The notes: a model not told the origin generated them from the sequence alone. DNA of 64,000 bases from Kitasatospora arboriphila (GCF_000717275.1 NZ_JNYV01000003.1:186001-250000); one strand, 5' to 3'; counted from the first letter of the stretch, positions 45,067 through 55,158 are shown. Numbers and translations are program-made.

Positions 45067-48000
45067 ATGGCCCGGTCAACGGATACGCAGCCAAACGGGG
45101 TTCAGGGCGAGGCGGCGAAGGCCCTTCTGGACGTCGGCAGGTTCTTCACTCGGTGGGATGAGAGTGAGGACGGTCGGGTGGTCTTCCGGGAGGGAGGCCG
45201 TGCCGGTGACGTGTTCTATCGCGACCGATGGAGTCACGACAAGATCGTCCGATCCACCCACGGAGTGAACTGCACCGGTTCCTGCTCGTGGAAGGTGTAT
45301 GTCAAGGATGGCATCATCACCTGGGAAACACAGGAGACCGACTATCCATCGGTGGGCCCGGACAGGCCCGAGTACGAGCCTCGTGGATGCCCCCGAGGTG
45401 CCGCGTTCTCGTGGTACACCTATTCGCCCACTCGGGTCCGGCACCCCTACGCCCGCGGCGTACTCGTGGAGATGTACCGCGCCGCGAAGGCCCGGGTTGG
45501 CGACCCGGTGCTTGCCTGGGCGGATGTGGTCGGCGACCCGATGCGTCGGCGGTCCTACCAACAGGCGCGGGGCAAGGGCGGCCTGGTCCGGGTGTCGTGG
45601 GACGAGGCCATTGAAATGGCAGCCGCGGCGCACGTCCACACCATCAAGACCTACGGCCCCGACCGCTGTGCGGGCTTCTCGCCGATCCCGGCGATGTCGA
45701 TGGTGTCCCACTGTGTGGGCACCCGATTCATCCAGCTCATCGGCGGCGTCATGACGTCGTTCTACGACTGGTACGCCGACCTCCCGGTCGCCAGCCCGCA
45801 GGTCTTCGGAGACCAGACCGATGTACCTGAATCCGGCGACTGGTGGGACGCCACCTATCTGATGATGTGGGGCTCCAACGTCCCGGTCACGCGTACGCCC
45901 GACGCGCACTGGATGGCCGAAGTTCGCTACCGCGGCACCAAAGTTGTCACCGTCAGCCCCGACTATGCCGACAACAGCAAGTTCGCCGACGAATGGCTAC
46001 CGGCGCAGGCCGGCACCGACGCGGCGCTCGCGATGGCCATGGGCCATGTGATCCTCACCGAGTTCTTCGCTCGACAGTCTGTGCCGTTCTTCAACAACTA
46101 CATCAAGACCTATAGCGACCTGCCGTTTCTCATCCACCTCGATGAGCACGACGGCGCGTACGTACCCGGAAAGTTCGTCACCGCAGATGAACTCGCGGCA
46201 CTGCCCGATGGTGCGGCGCCCGAGGACGATGTGTGGAAGACGGTTGTTCTCGACAAGAACACCGGTGAGCCCGTGGTGCCGAACGGATCGCTCGGCTTCC
46301 GGTTCTCGAAGTCGGGAGAGGGCCGGTGGAACCTCGACCTCGGCGACATCGAACCGGTCCTCACCTTACTCGGCCGTGACGGCACCGACGCCGTCGAGAT
46401 CCTGCTCCCGGCCTTCGACGCCCCGGATGGTTCCGGCTCGATTCTGCGACGGGGTGTTCCGGCGACGAGGGTCAACGGCGCGTTGGTGACCACCGTCTTC
46501 GACCTGATGTTCGCGCAATACGGCGTTGCTCGTGACGGTTTGCCGGGGGAGTGGCCGACCGGCTATGACGACGTCAGCACGCCGTATACACCCGCGTGGC
46601 AAGCCGAGATCACCGGAGTTCCTGCGGAAGCGGCGATCCGGGTGGCCCGTGAGTTCGCCACCAACTCGATCGATTCGGGTGGGCGCTCGATGATCATCAT
46701 GGGAGCAGGCATCTGTCAGTGGTTCCATGGCGACGCGACGTACCGCGCCATCCTGTCGCTGCTGATCCTCACCGGCTGCATGGGACGCAACGGTGGTGGC
46801 TGGGCTCACTATGTGGGGCAGGAGAAGTGCCGACCCATCACCGGATGGATCTCGCTGGCGAATGCGCTCGATTGGTCGCGGCCGCCGCGCACGATGACGG
46901 GAACGTCGTACTGGTACATGCACACCGACCAGTGGCGCAACGACGGCTACTCCGCCGCGTCGCTCGCTTCACCGTTGTCCCGAGGAACACTCGACCACCA
47001 ACACACCGCCGACGCCATCGCGCAATCGGCCCGTCTTGGCTGGATGCCGTTCTACCCTCAATTCGACCGCAACCCACTCGATCTCGCCGACGAGGCGAAT
47101 GCTGCGGTGGACGCCGGAGCTGCGGACTCGGTCGGTGGCTATGTGGCCGAGAAGCTGCACGACGGTGGGCTCACCCCCGCGATCACCGACGTCGACGCGC
47201 CAGAGAACTGGCCGCGCACCCTGGTGCTGTGGCGCTCGAACCTGATGGGATCGTCGGCCAAGGGCAACGAGTACTTTCTCCGCCACCTGCTGGGTACCCA
47301 CCACAACGTGTTGGGGACCGAGAATCCCGAGACGCCCCGGCCGCGCGACGTGAAGTGGCATGACGAGGCCCCCGAGGGCAAGCTCGACCTGTTGATGTCG
47401 GCGGACTTCCGGATGACATCCACAACACTGTTGTCCGACATCGTGTTTCCGGCCGCCACGTGGTACGAGAAATACGACCTGTCGTCCACCGACATGCATC
47501 CGTTTGTGCACGCCTTCTCGCCCGCGATCGATCCGCCGTGGGAAGCCAAGTCCGACTTCGATCTGTTTCACACACTGGCCGAGAAGTTCTCGGCCCTGGC
47601 CAAGACCCACCTCGGGGTGCGCCACGATCTTGTCAGCGTTCCGATGCAGCACGACACCCCCGGTGAGATCGCGCAGCCGCATGGTCGGGTGATGGATTGG
47701 CAGGGCACCCCGGACCCGGGAACGCCAGGCAAGAACATGCCGAACTTCACCGTGGTGGAACGTGATTACACCGCCATCGCCGACAAGCTCGCCGCCGTCG
47801 GGCCGCTGGCGGACAAGCTCGGCTTCACGGTCAAGAACGTCACCTACGACCTGGCCGAGCAGAGCGAACACCTGGCGTCGGTCAACGGTGTGATGCTCGG
47901 CGGTGCCGCCGATGGTCGCCCCGCCCTCGACACCGACGTCAAACTCGCCGAAGCAATCTTGACGTTCTCTGGCACCACCAACGGCGCGGTGGCCGTGGAC

Positions 48001-48795
48001 GGATTCGAGAAGCTGCAAAAACGTGTGGGCAAACGCCTCGACGACCTCGCGGGCGGCTCGGAGGAGAAGCGGATCACGTTCGCCGACACGCAGCGTGCAC
48101 CGGTTCCGGTGATCACCTCACCGGAATGGTCGGGTTCGGAAACCGGTGGGCGCAGGTATGCGCCGTTCACGGTGAACATCGAGCGGCTCAAGCCTTTCCA
48201 TACCCTCACCGGCCGTATGCACTTCTATCTCGACCACGACTGGATGATCGACATGGGTGAAGCGCTGCCGATCTACCGGCCGCCGCTCGACATGCATCGC
48301 CTGTTCGGTGAACCCCGGTTGGGCCCCGACGGTGCGCAGCAGGTGACGGTCCGCTACCTCACGCCACATTCCAAGTGGTCGATCCACTCCGAGTACCAGG
48401 ACAACCTGTTCATGCTGTCCTTGTCGCGGGGTGGGCCGACAGCCTGGCTCAGTCCGGAGGATGCCGCCGCCATCGATGTGTCCGACAACGACTGGATTGA
48501 ATGTGTCAACGCCAATGGTGTTCTCGTATGCCGGGCCATCGTGAGTCACCGGATGCCGGCAGGAGTGGCGTACGTCTACCACGTGCAGGAGCGCACCATC
48601 GACGTTCCGAAGTCCGAGGCGACCGGACGCCGGGGCGGTATCCACAATTCGGCCACCCGGTTACTCGTGAAGCCAACGCACCTGATCGGCGGCTATGCCC
48701 AACTGTCGTACGCCTTCAACTATCTCGGGCCGGCAGGCAATCAACGCGACATGGTGGCCACCATTCGCAAACGCAGCCAGGAGGTGACGTTCTGA
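45067..48795 (+). CDS. narG: respiratory nitrate reductase alpha subunit
   Basis: A 1242-residue catalytic subunit that reduces nitrate to nitrite on bis-MGD molybdenum. The FS0 cluster ligands are H65, C69, C73 and C108 (THGVNCTGSCSWKV, EPRGCPRGAAF), with the His-4-4-35 spacing of the E. coli enzyme. The active-site neighbourhood reads SFYDWYADLPVASPQ, followed by TDVPESGDWWDATYLMMWGS and NVPVTRTPDAHW. No Tat signal is present, as expected for the cytoplasm-facing NarG. It is the first gene of narGHJI-narK; its TGA shares a base with the narH ATG. It supports anaerobic nitrate respiration. Confidence 0.97.
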   Translation: MARSTDTQPNGVQGEAAKALLDVGRFFTRWDESEDGRVVFREGGRAGDVFYRDRWSHDKIVRSTHGVNCTGSCSWKVYVKDGIITWETQETDYPSVGPDRPEYEPRGCPRGAAFSWYTYSPTRVRHPYARGVLVEMYRAAKARVGDPVLAWADVVGDPMRRRSYQQARGKGGLVRVSWDEAIEMAAAAHVHTIKTYGPDRCAGFSPIPAMSMVSHCVGTRFIQLIGGVMTSFYDWYADLPVASPQVFGDQTDVPESGDWWDATYLMMWGSNVPVTRTPDAHWMAEVRYRGTKVVTVSPDYADNSKFADEWLPAQAGTDAALAMAMGHVILTEFFARQSVPFFNNYIKTYSDLPFLIHLDEHDGAYVPGKFVTADELAALPDGAAPEDDVWKTVVLDKNTGEPVVPNGSLGFRFSKSGEGRWNLDLGDIEPVLTLLGRDGTDAVEILLPAFDAPDGSGSILRRGVPATRVNGALVTTVFDLMFAQYGVARDGLPGEWPTGYDDVSTPYTPAWQAEITGVPAEAAIRVAREFATNSIDSGGRSMIIMGAGICQWFHGDATYRAILSLLILTGCMGRNGGGWAHYVGQEKCRPITGWISLANALDWSRPPRTMTGTSYWYMHTDQWRNDGYSAASLASPLSRGTLDHQHTADAIAQSARLGWMPFYPQFDRNPLDLADEANAAVDAGAADSVGGYVAEKLHDGGLTPAITDVDAPENWPRTLVLWRSNLMGSSAKGNEYFLRHLLGTHHNVLGTENPETPRPRDVKWHDEAPEGKLDLLMSADFRMTSTTLLSDIVFPAATWYEKYDLSSTDMHPFVHAFSPAIDPPWEAKSDFDLFHTLAEKFSALAKTHLGVRHDLVSVPMQHDTPGEIAQPHGRVMDWQGTPDPGTPGKNMPNFTVVERDYTAIADKLAAVGPLADKLGFTVKNVTYDLAEQSEHLASVNGVMLGGAADGRPALDTDVKLAEAILTFSGTTNGAVAVDGFEKLQKRVGKRLDDLAGGSEEKRITFADTQRAPVPVITSPEWSGSETGGRRYAPFTVNIERLKPFHTLTGRMHFYLDHDWMIDMGEALPIYRPPLDMHRLFGEPRLGPDGAQQVTVRYLTPHSKWSIHSEYQDNLFMLSLSRGGPTAWLSPEDAAAIDVSDNDWIECVNANGVLVCRAIVSHRMPAGVAYVYHVQERTIDVPKSEATGRRGGIHNSATRLLVKPTHLIGGYAQLSYAFNYLGPAGNQRDMVATIRKRSQEVTF

Positions 48796-50459
48796 TGCGA
48801 GTCATGGCGCAGGTCGGCATGGTGATGAACCTCGACAAGTGCATCGGATGCCATACGTGCTCGGTGACGTGCAAACAGGCCTGGACCAATCGGGCCGGCA
48901 CCGAATACGTCTGGTTCAACAACGTCGAGACGCGTCCCGGTCAGGGTTACCCGCGGCGGTACGAAGACCAGGAGAAGTGGCGCGGCGGTTGGCATCTGAA
49001 TGCGAAAGGCAAGCTACGTCTACGCACCGGTGGGCGATTGCAGAAGCTGTGGACCCTGTTCGCCAGTCCGGTCCAACCGACGATTGCCGACTACTACGAG
49101 CCCTGGACCTACGACTACCAGACGCTCATCGACGCCCCGCTCGGAGATGACTTCCCGGTGGCCCGTCCCAAATCGCTGCTGACCGGTGAGGACACCAAGA
49201 TCTCCTGGTCGGCCAACTGGGACGACAACCTCGGTGGCTCAACCGCATACGGCGATCTCGATCCCATCGTCGAGAAGCTGCGTCGCGAGTCTGAAGAAGC
49301 GATCAAGTTCAGCTTCGAGCAGACCTTCATGTTCTACCTGCCGCGCATCTGCGAGCACTGTCTCAATCCGTCGTGCATGGCTTCCTGCCCGAGCGGCGCC
49401 ATCTACAAACGCAGTGAAGACGGCATCGTCCTGGTTGATCAAGACCAGTGCCGCGGTTGGCGCCAGTGCATCACCGGGTGTCCGTACAAGAAGATGTATT
49501 TCAACCACAAGTCGGGCAAAGCCGAGAAGTGCACACTCTGTTATCCGCGGATCGAGGTGGGGCAGCCGACGGTGTGCTCGGAGACGTGCGTCGGGCGCCT
49601 GCGCTATCTCGGCATCTTCCTGTACGACGCCGACGCCGTCACCGATGCTGCCTCCACACCGGACGAAAAAGACTTGTACAAGGCACAACTCGACCTGTTG
49701 CTCGATCCGAATGATCCCGAGGTGATCGCGGCGGCGCGCATCGACGGAATCCCCGACGACTGGCTGGACGCAGCCCGCCGATCACCGGTGTACGCGCTGG
49801 CCAAGAAGTACCGCGTCGCGTTGCCCCTGCATCCGGAATACCGCACCATGCCGATGGTCTGGTACGTCCCGCCGCTCTCGCCGATCGTCGACCTGCTTGC
49901 CGACCAGGGCCACGATGCGGAGAGCTCCGGTACGTTGTTCGGTGCGATCGAGGCGTTGCGCATCCCGGTCGAGTACCTTGCTGAACTGTTCACTGCGGGA
50001 AACACCGACGTGATCGACAGGGTTCTCAAACGGCTCGCGGCCATGCGTGCCTACATGCGAGACGTCACCCTCGGCCGGGAGCCGAATCCTGACATTCCCG
50101 CTGCGGTCGGTATGTCTGAGGAGGAGGTGTACGAGATGTACCGCCTGATGGCCATCGCGAAATACGAAGACCGCTACGTGATCCCGACTGCCCATCTCGA
50201 GCAGGCCGAGCAACTCGACGAGATGGCGTGCGCGCTGGACTACGAAGAGGGCCCCGGAATGTTCGAATCCGGTGCGTTCGGAGAGGCCAGTGGTCGGCCG
50301 GCCCCGGTGTCGGTGGAGACGTTCCACGCTCTCAAGCAACGGCAGACCACCAACACTGCAGCGGGGGAGGCGAGCATGGCAGGCCGCGTGAACCTGCTGA
50401 ACTGGGACGGAAACGGTGTCCCGAACGGCATGTTCCCCGGACCTTCGGAGCAGCGATGA
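48795..50459 (+). CDS. narH: respiratory nitrate reductase beta subunit
   Basis: A 554-residue iron-sulfur electron-transfer subunit between NarI hemes and NarG. The first cluster motif is CIGCHTCSVTCKQAW (C16, C19, C22, C26). Further groups are CEHCLNPSCMASCPSG, then CRGWRQCITGCPYKKM, where a Trp replaces one Cys as in the [3Fe-4S] cluster of NarH, and CTLCYPRIEVGQPTVCSETC. The start at ATG 48795 overlaps the narG stop by one base. The C-terminus overlaps narJ by 4 bp. All features are normal for the family. Confidence 0.97.
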   Translation: MRVMAQVGMVMNLDKCIGCHTCSVTCKQAWTNRAGTEYVWFNNVETRPGQGYPRRYEDQEKWRGGWHLNAKGKLRLRTGGRLQKLWTLFASPVQPTIADYYEPWTYDYQTLIDAPLGDDFPVARPKSLLTGEDTKISWSANWDDNLGGSTAYGDLDPIVEKLRRESEEAIKFSFEQTFMFYLPRICEHCLNPSCMASCPSGAIYKRSEDGIVLVDQDQCRGWRQCITGCPYKKMYFNHKSGKAEKCTLCYPRIEVGQPTVCSETCVGRLRYLGIFLYDADAVTDAASTPDEKDLYKAQLDLLLDPNDPEVIAAARIDGIPDDWLDAARRSPVYALAKKYRVALPLHPEYRTMPMVWYVPPLSPIVDLLADQGHDAESSGTLFGAIEALRIPVEYLAELFTAGNTDVIDRVLKRLAAMRAYMRDVTLGREPNPDIPAAVGMSEEEVYEMYRLMAIAKYEDRYVIPTAHLEQAEQLDEMACALDYEEGPGMFESGAFGEASGRPAPVSVETFHALKQRQTTNTAAGEASMAGRVNLLNWDGNGVPNGMFPGPSEQR

Positions 50460-51103
50460 GGTGGCTACGCGGCACGCGCGGTATTGACCACCGGGTGATT
50501 TACCAGGTCGCGTCGTGGTGTCTGAGCTATCCGGATGAACAGTTGTTGTCCAAAGTTGCACTGCTGCAAGCAGCTCTGGACGAGCATCCCGACCGAAACA
50601 CCGCCATGCCGCTGCATCGTTTCGTCGACTACCTGGCCAGTGTTGACGCCGAGGCCATCCGCCGCGAGTACGTCGACGTCTTCGACCTGTCGAACAAGCG
50701 GACGTTGTACCTGTCGTATTGGACCGACGGTGACACAAGGCGCAGGGGAGCAGTGTTGGGCGAGTTCAAGCAGATGTACCGGGACAGTGGCTATCTCGTC
50801 GACTTGCGGGGCGAGTTACCAGACTATCTGCCCGTAGTGCTCGAGTACTGTGCACGCGCTGACCCTGCGGCTGCCCAGGAACTCCTCACCAGGTACCGAG
50901 CAGCTCTCGAACTCATCCGGTTCGGCCTCCTCGATGCGGGCTCGCCTTATGTCGATGTGTTGACCGCCGTGTGCTCGACAGTGCCAGGTGCCTCGCCGAC
51001 GGACCGTCAATCCGCGATGGCCATGCGACCGTCCATCCCGATGGAAACCGTTGGCCTCGAACCGTTCGACCCCCGCCTGCTACCCATTGCGGAGACGAGG
51101 TGA
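50456..51103 (+). CDS. narJ: nitrate reductase assembly chaperone
   Basis: A 215-residue all-helical chaperone of the NarJ/TorD type, needed to insert the molybdenum cofactor into NarG and then released. It shows the family pattern LSYPDEQLL near the start, YVDVFDLSNKRTLYLSYWTD, and RRGAVLGEFKQMYRDSG in the middle, followed by LPDYLPVVLEY. ATG 50456 lies in the ATGA overlap with narH. It is a dedicated assembly factor, not part of the finished enzyme. Confidence 0.94.
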   Translation: MRWLRGTRGIDHRVIYQVASWCLSYPDEQLLSKVALLQAALDEHPDRNTAMPLHRFVDYLASVDAEAIRREYVDVFDLSNKRTLYLSYWTDGDTRRRGAVLGEFKQMYRDSGYLVDLRGELPDYLPVVLEYCARADPAAAQELLTRYRAALELIRFGLLDAGSPYVDVLTAVCSTVPGASPTDRQSAMAMRPSIPMETVGLEPFDPRLLPIAETR

Positions 51104-51110
51104 GTAAGAC

Positions 51111-51857
51111 GTGGACATCTTCCTGTGGGGCGTCGTCCCATACCTGACCCTGGCCCTTCTCATCGGCGGCACCATCTGGCGCTACCGATACGACAAGTTC
51201 GGCTGGACCACGCGGTCATCGGAGTTGTACGAATCGCGACTGCTGCGCATCGGGTCGCCCCTCTTCCATTTCGGGATCCTGGTGGTGATCATCGGCCACG
51301 CCATCGGCCTGGTGATCCCCGAATCCTTCACCGAGGCAGTAGGTGTGACCGAAGACCTCTACCATCTGAACTCTGCGTTCTTCGGCATCATCGCGGGCGT
51401 CTGCACCTTGGCCGGCCTGGTCATCTTGATCTATCGGCGCCGCACTGTCGGACCGGTGTTCATGGCCACTACGGGCAACGACAAGGTGATGTATCTGGTT
51501 CTCACTGCGGCGCTGCTGCTGGGTCTGTACTGCACATTTCTCGGCGTGGTGCCAGGGCAAAAGGGTGTCAACTACCGGGAAACGGTCTCACCGTGGTTCC
51601 GTTCCATCTTCTACTTCAATCCGGACGTCGCGGCGATGAACAACGCGCCGTTGAGGTTTCACATCCACGTTCTCGTCGGAATGCTGGTGTTCGCGATGGT
51701 GCCCTTCACCCGGCTTGTGCACATGTTCACCGCACCCGTGCACTATCTGTTCCGGCCGTACATCGTCTATCGCAGTCGTGACCAGCGCTCGTCCCCCGGT
51801 AACCAGCAATATCGGCGCGGATGGGCGCCGGTCGGAGTGAAGGACCGTGAACGATGA
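51111..51857 (+). CDS. narI: respiratory nitrate reductase gamma subunit (cytochrome b)
   Basis: A 248-residue membrane subunit with five hydrophobic segments that oxidises menaquinol and passes electrons through two b hemes. It begins VDIFLWGVVPYLTLALLIGG (GTG start) and contains candidate heme histidines in LFHFGILVVIIGHAIGL and in RFHIHVLVGMLVFAMVPFTR with LVHMF. The C-terminal cytoplasmic tail is basic and includes QYRRGWAPVG. It starts 7 bp after narJ and overlaps narK by ATGA. Confidence 0.95.
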   Translation: MDIFLWGVVPYLTLALLIGGTIWRYRYDKFGWTTRSSELYESRLLRIGSPLFHFGILVVIIGHAIGLVIPESFTEAVGVTEDLYHLNSAFFGIIAGVCTLAGLVILIYRRRTVGPVFMATTGNDKVMYLVLTAALLLGLYCTFLGVVPGQKGVNYRETVSPWFRSIFYFNPDVAAMNNAPLRFHIHVLVGMLVFAMVPFTRLVHMFTAPVHYLFRPYIVYRSRDQRSSPGNQQYRRGWAPVGVKDRER

Positions 51858-53077
51858 CCACCTCCACAGAGACAACCGTCCCGGTTGACCGGAGCGCGCA
51901 GACACTCAATCTTGTCCTCGCCACCACCGCGTTCACCATCAGCTTCTGGGCCTGGAACCTGATCGGTCCGTTGGGCGTTCGGTACACCGCAGACATGGAT
52001 CTGTCATCCACCGCCAAATCAGTGTTGGTGGCGATCCCGATCCTGGTGGGGTCGCTGGGGCGCATCCTCACCGGTGCGCTCACCGACCGACTCGGCGGGC
52101 GAGTGATGTTTCCGGTTCTGCTACTGGCCTCGGTGCCGTTTGTCATCCTGGTGGCCATCGGTGGGCACTTCGACAACTACACGATTCTGGTGGTGGCGGG
52201 CTTTTTCCTCGGTATCGCCGGCACATCGTTTGCGGTCGGCATCCCATTTGTGAACGCCTGGTACGACAAGTCGCGGCGAGGTTTTGCCACCGGCATCTTC
52301 GGCGCGGGAATGGGCGGCACAGCACTCTCGGCGTTCTTCACGCCGCGCTTTGTCCAATGGTTCGGATACGTCACCACCCACGTCATCATCGCCGTGGCAC
52401 TTGTGGTGGTCGCTGCTATTTGTTGGATGCTGATGCGGGACTCCCCCCGGTGGTCGGCGAATCACGATGCGGTGGTGCCCAAACTGATCGGCGCTGCCAA
52501 GCTGCCGATCACCTGGCAGATGGGATTTCTCTACGCCGCGGCGTTCGGTGGATTCGTCGCCTTCTCGACGTACCTTCCGACCTACCTGAACGATGTGTAC
52601 GGCTTCGATCTGGAGGCAGCCGGAACCCGCACCGCAGGCTTCGCGATCGCGGCGGTTGTCGCACGGCCGCTCGGAGGCATCTTGTCGGATCGCTTCGGAG
52701 CCCGTCTCATCACCGTGATCTCGTGTGCCGGCGCGTCTGTCCTGGCGATCTGGATGATCACCAAACCGCCCCTGGAGATCCCCGCCGGCCTTGACTTCGT
52801 GCTCATGGCGTTGTGCATGGGGCTCGGGTCAGGATCGGTCTTCAGTTGGGTGGCCAAGGAGGCGCCACAGGAGCGAGTCGGCTCGGTGACCGGAATTGTC
52901 GGTGCCGCAGGCGGACTCGGTGGCTTCTTCCCACCGCTACTGATGGGGGCTACCTACAACGCCGAGGATCACAGCTACACGGTGGGGCTGACTCTCCTGG
53001 TCATCGTGTCCGCGCTCGCTGCGGTGTATACGGCGTTCGGTATCCGGCACCGGAAGTCGGAGAACGCCGCCGTCTGA
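51854..53077 (+). CDS. narK: nitrate/nitrite MFS transporter
   Basis: A 407-residue major facilitator with 12 predicted helices, of the NarK/NasA nitrate/nitrite porter group. Its nitrate-signature-like segments are GFFLGIAGTSFAVGIPFVNA and GIVGAAGGLGGFFPPLLMGA, rich in glycine and aligned with TM5 and TM11 of NarK. It imports nitrate or exchanges it for nitrite. The ATGA overlap with narI places it in the nar operon, so supply and reduction are expressed together. The start ATG 51854 follows from that overlap. Confidence 0.93.
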   Translation: MTTSTETTVPVDRSAQTLNLVLATTAFTISFWAWNLIGPLGVRYTADMDLSSTAKSVLVAIPILVGSLGRILTGALTDRLGGRVMFPVLLLASVPFVILVAIGGHFDNYTILVVAGFFLGIAGTSFAVGIPFVNAWYDKSRRGFATGIFGAGMGGTALSAFFTPRFVQWFGYVTTHVIIAVALVVVAAICWMLMRDSPRWSANHDAVVPKLIGAAKLPITWQMGFLYAAAFGGFVAFSTYLPTYLNDVYGFDLEAAGTRTAGFAIAAVVARPLGGILSDRFGARLITVISCAGASVLAIWMITKPPLEIPAGLDFVLMALCMGLGSGSVFSWVAKEAPQERVGSVTGIVGAAGGLGGFFPPLLMGATYNAEDHSYTVGLTLLVIVSALAAVYTAFGIRHRKSENAAV

Positions 53078-53161
53078 GCGGTCCCCGTTGTCGTATGCCG
53101 GCGCTACTGTCTCCCCACGTGTTGCCATGGGGATGGGCGACGTCAATCAAGGGGGAACAGT

Positions 53162-53884
53162 ATGTCGTCAGGGGTGGATGTTCGGATCGAGGCGTTGGTG
53201 AGTGCCTTCGAGCGCGATCTGGGAGACGAGGCTCTGTGGATCAAGCCGAGGGCTTATCCAGAGTCGTTGGCGCTGTGCATCATCGACTCGATCTACTCGA
53301 CCGGGGCTCAGTACGGTCAGGTGGCCAACATCGTCGATCGGTACCGCACGTATCGATCGGGCCAGGGTGGGAATGCGGATCTCGACGGGCCGGCGGAGTT
53401 GCTCGCGACGTTCGACGAGCTGGGTAGCGCGCAGGCGTGGGCCGAACAGATCGGTAACCGTAGGCCGACGTCGACGACGCCAGGTGCGCCGTTGAAGGCC
53501 GAAGCCGTTCGGGACGGTGCGAGCCGCCTTGTCGGACTGGGGATCCGGTCGGTCGAAGAACTACGGCTGACGGCAGAGTCCGACGCCATCGATGTGGTCA
53601 ACAAGTCGTGGCGTGAGGTGCCCGGCCAGCGGTCGGGCGTGACGTGGGCGTATGTGCTGATGCTCGCGGGAATACCAGGCACCAAAGCAAATCGACTGGT
53701 GGTCGAGTACGTGGCCGACGTGCTCGAGCTCCCGGTAGGTGAGATCGATGCGCGATCGGTCAGCGGGTGGATTCGTGATGTGGCGAAGATAAAGGGGTGG
53801 AACAGCATTCACACCGAACACGCGATCTGGCGGTTGCAGAGCAGACGTCCGGTGAGTGAGTCGGTGGTTGAAGTGGCCGGGTAG
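53162..53884 (+). CDS. helix-hairpin-helix-like protein, unknown function
   Basis: A 240-residue soluble protein. The segment VTWAYVLMLAGIPGTKANRL, followed by VVEYVADVLELPVGE, resembles the HhH-GPD core of DNA glycosylases (LaGIPGtkanr turn). However, there are no iron-sulfur cysteines and the catalytic Lys/Asp cannot be assigned with confidence. An N-terminal half (DSIYSTGAQYGQVANIVDRY) is typical of the same actinobacterial protein group. GGGGGA lies upstream of ATG 53162. It stands 84 bp downstream of narK, but no functional link is apparent. Confidence 0.6.
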   Translation: MSSGVDVRIEALVSAFERDLGDEALWIKPRAYPESLALCIIDSIYSTGAQYGQVANIVDRYRTYRSGQGGNADLDGPAELLATFDELGSAQAWAEQIGNRRPTSTTPGAPLKAEAVRDGASRLVGLGIRSVEELRLTAESDAIDVVNKSWREVPGQRSGVTWAYVLMLAGIPGTKANRLVVEYVADVLELPVGEIDARSVSGWIRDVAKIKGWNSIHTEHAIWRLQSRRPVSESVVEVAG

Positions 53885-53924
53885 GAGGGTGCTGCAGAAG
53901 TCGGAGGGAGTGGGGCGTTTGCCG

Positions 53925-54130
53925 TATTCCCTCCGACTTCGTGTAGTTCCTCCGGTTGTAGTCGGAGGGTGTGGCTGTAGTCGGAGGTTGTGGGGCCCGG
54001 GTGTGGTGGTGTTGTGGGCCTCGGCTGTGTTCCCTCCGACTTCGTGTGGTTCCTCCGGTTGCAGTCGGAGGATGTGAATGCAATCGGAGGGACTGTGCCG
54101 ACCCGATGCTGACCAAACCGCGGGAGCCCT
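53925..54130. repeat. 103-bp direct repeat containing inverted repeats
   Basis: CCCTCCGACT (53929-53938) pairs with AGTCGGAGGG (53960-53969) around a 21-nt loop, and the same structure recurs 103 bp downstream (54032-54041 with 54063-54071). Further copies of the arm occur at about 53899, 53979 and 54082. It fills the space between the convergent HhH-like and lipoprotein genes, so it may serve as terminator. It is not a CRISPR array. Confidence 0.7.
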
Positions 54131-54174
54131 CGGCACTACGGCGTCCGATCATCAGCTTCGACGAGTTGTGAACC

Positions 54175-55065
54175 TCAAACGGCCGGAATGTGTGTCCACC
54201 CCGGGAATGGTGGCAGGGTCGGTAGGTATGCGGGATCCACTGGGTTGGTGGGGTAGGCGAAGCCTTCACTGCCGACGACTGCCATGGGATAAGCGTCTAA
54301 AGTCCAGGCTTCGCAACGAGGTTCGGCCGAAACCGAAACCGAGTATCGTTCGAGCGTCCATTCTTCGAACATGTCTTGATTTGGATAGCGTTCGGGATCG
54401 GCCCGGTCGAGACCGGTGGTCGTTGTCGGCGTAGCGTTCGGCGGTTCGGGGTTGTTGTCCGGTCCATGAGTCTGCTTGAGTTCTATCCGCCAGAGGTGGT
54501 AATAAGCTGGTATGTGTCCGTCTGTGTCGAGTCTGTCGGGGTCTGTGACCTTCTGTAGATCGGCTGGGTCCCAGATGCCTCGCCAGACAGCAGGGTGTTG
54601 TTGGTAAATGCCAAAGGTGATGTCACAGATGCTGGCTGCGATGGTGGTGTCTGTCTCTTCTACGTCATACATTCGGTAGCGCCGGGTCCCATTCAGAGCA
54701 ATGGGTCTCTCGTAGCGGGGTGTGTCTTCGACGTCTATTCGATTCCTCCCCACGGCAGTCTGAGTCGCTTGATCGAGAAATCGCCCGTACCCGGGGTAGC
54801 TTTCGTGACGGCCGACCATCTCAGCAACGGCCTTAGCTTCTACGGTTGCTCGGACGACTGCTACTGGCTCGGAGAGCAAGTCGACGTCGGGGTCGGCAGA
54901 CCACACATTGGTGTAAGGACCCAGTCCCGCCGGGAGTGCGTAGTCCGACGGACTCGACGGCGCGGAGGCTGATGGAGTCTTGTTCTCGAGCACGTCCGTC
55001 GGTACACATCCGAGCACGACAGCAAAGGCTGCGAGCGCTAGGGCAAGGCCACGGCCTGCGGTCAT
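54175..55065 (-). CDS. lipoprotein, paralogue A2 of an ABAB array
   Basis: A 296-residue protein with a lipoprotein signal ending at ALAAFAVVLGC (lipobox LGC), then a Thr/Ser/Pro linker (PSASAPSSPSDY) and a globular domain. It shares with the gene at 56138 the stretches VRATVEAKAVAEMVGR, ASICDITFGIYQQ and GIWDPADLQKVTDP, and it shares the ending NPVDPAYLPTLPPFPGWTHI with all four copies. The function is unknown. It is the last gene of the cluster that begins with the EspC-like gene at 60713. Confidence 0.75.
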   Translation of the reverse strand: MTAGRGLALALAAFAVVLGCVPTDVLENKTPSASAPSSPSDYALPAGLGPYTNVWSADPDVDLLSEPVAVVRATVEAKAVAEMVGRHESYPGYGRFLDQATQTAVGRNRIDVEDTPRYERPIALNGTRRYRMYDVEETDTTIAASICDITFGIYQQHPAVWRGIWDPADLQKVTDPDRLDTDGHIPAYYHLWRIELKQTHGPDNNPEPPNATPTTTTGLDRADPERYPNQDMFEEWTLERYSVSVSAEPRCEAWTLDAYPMAVVGSEGFAYPTNPVDPAYLPTLPPFPGWTHIPAV

Positions 55066-55158
55066 TCGTCAACCCATCCTTCGGGTGTCACCTGCCACCG
55101 TTGTTCCTGTCGCGTTGTGGCACAAAGGGATCGGTTCGCACGGCGGAGGTCGGGTGCT

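Noticed and set aside
46969..48018. Long antisense open frame opposite narG
   Set aside because: Shadow of narG; no recognisable protein features.
53925..54130. 103-bp repeats as a CRISPR array
   Set aside because: Only two copies, whose whole length is similar, with palindromic arms; this fits a terminator-like repeat.
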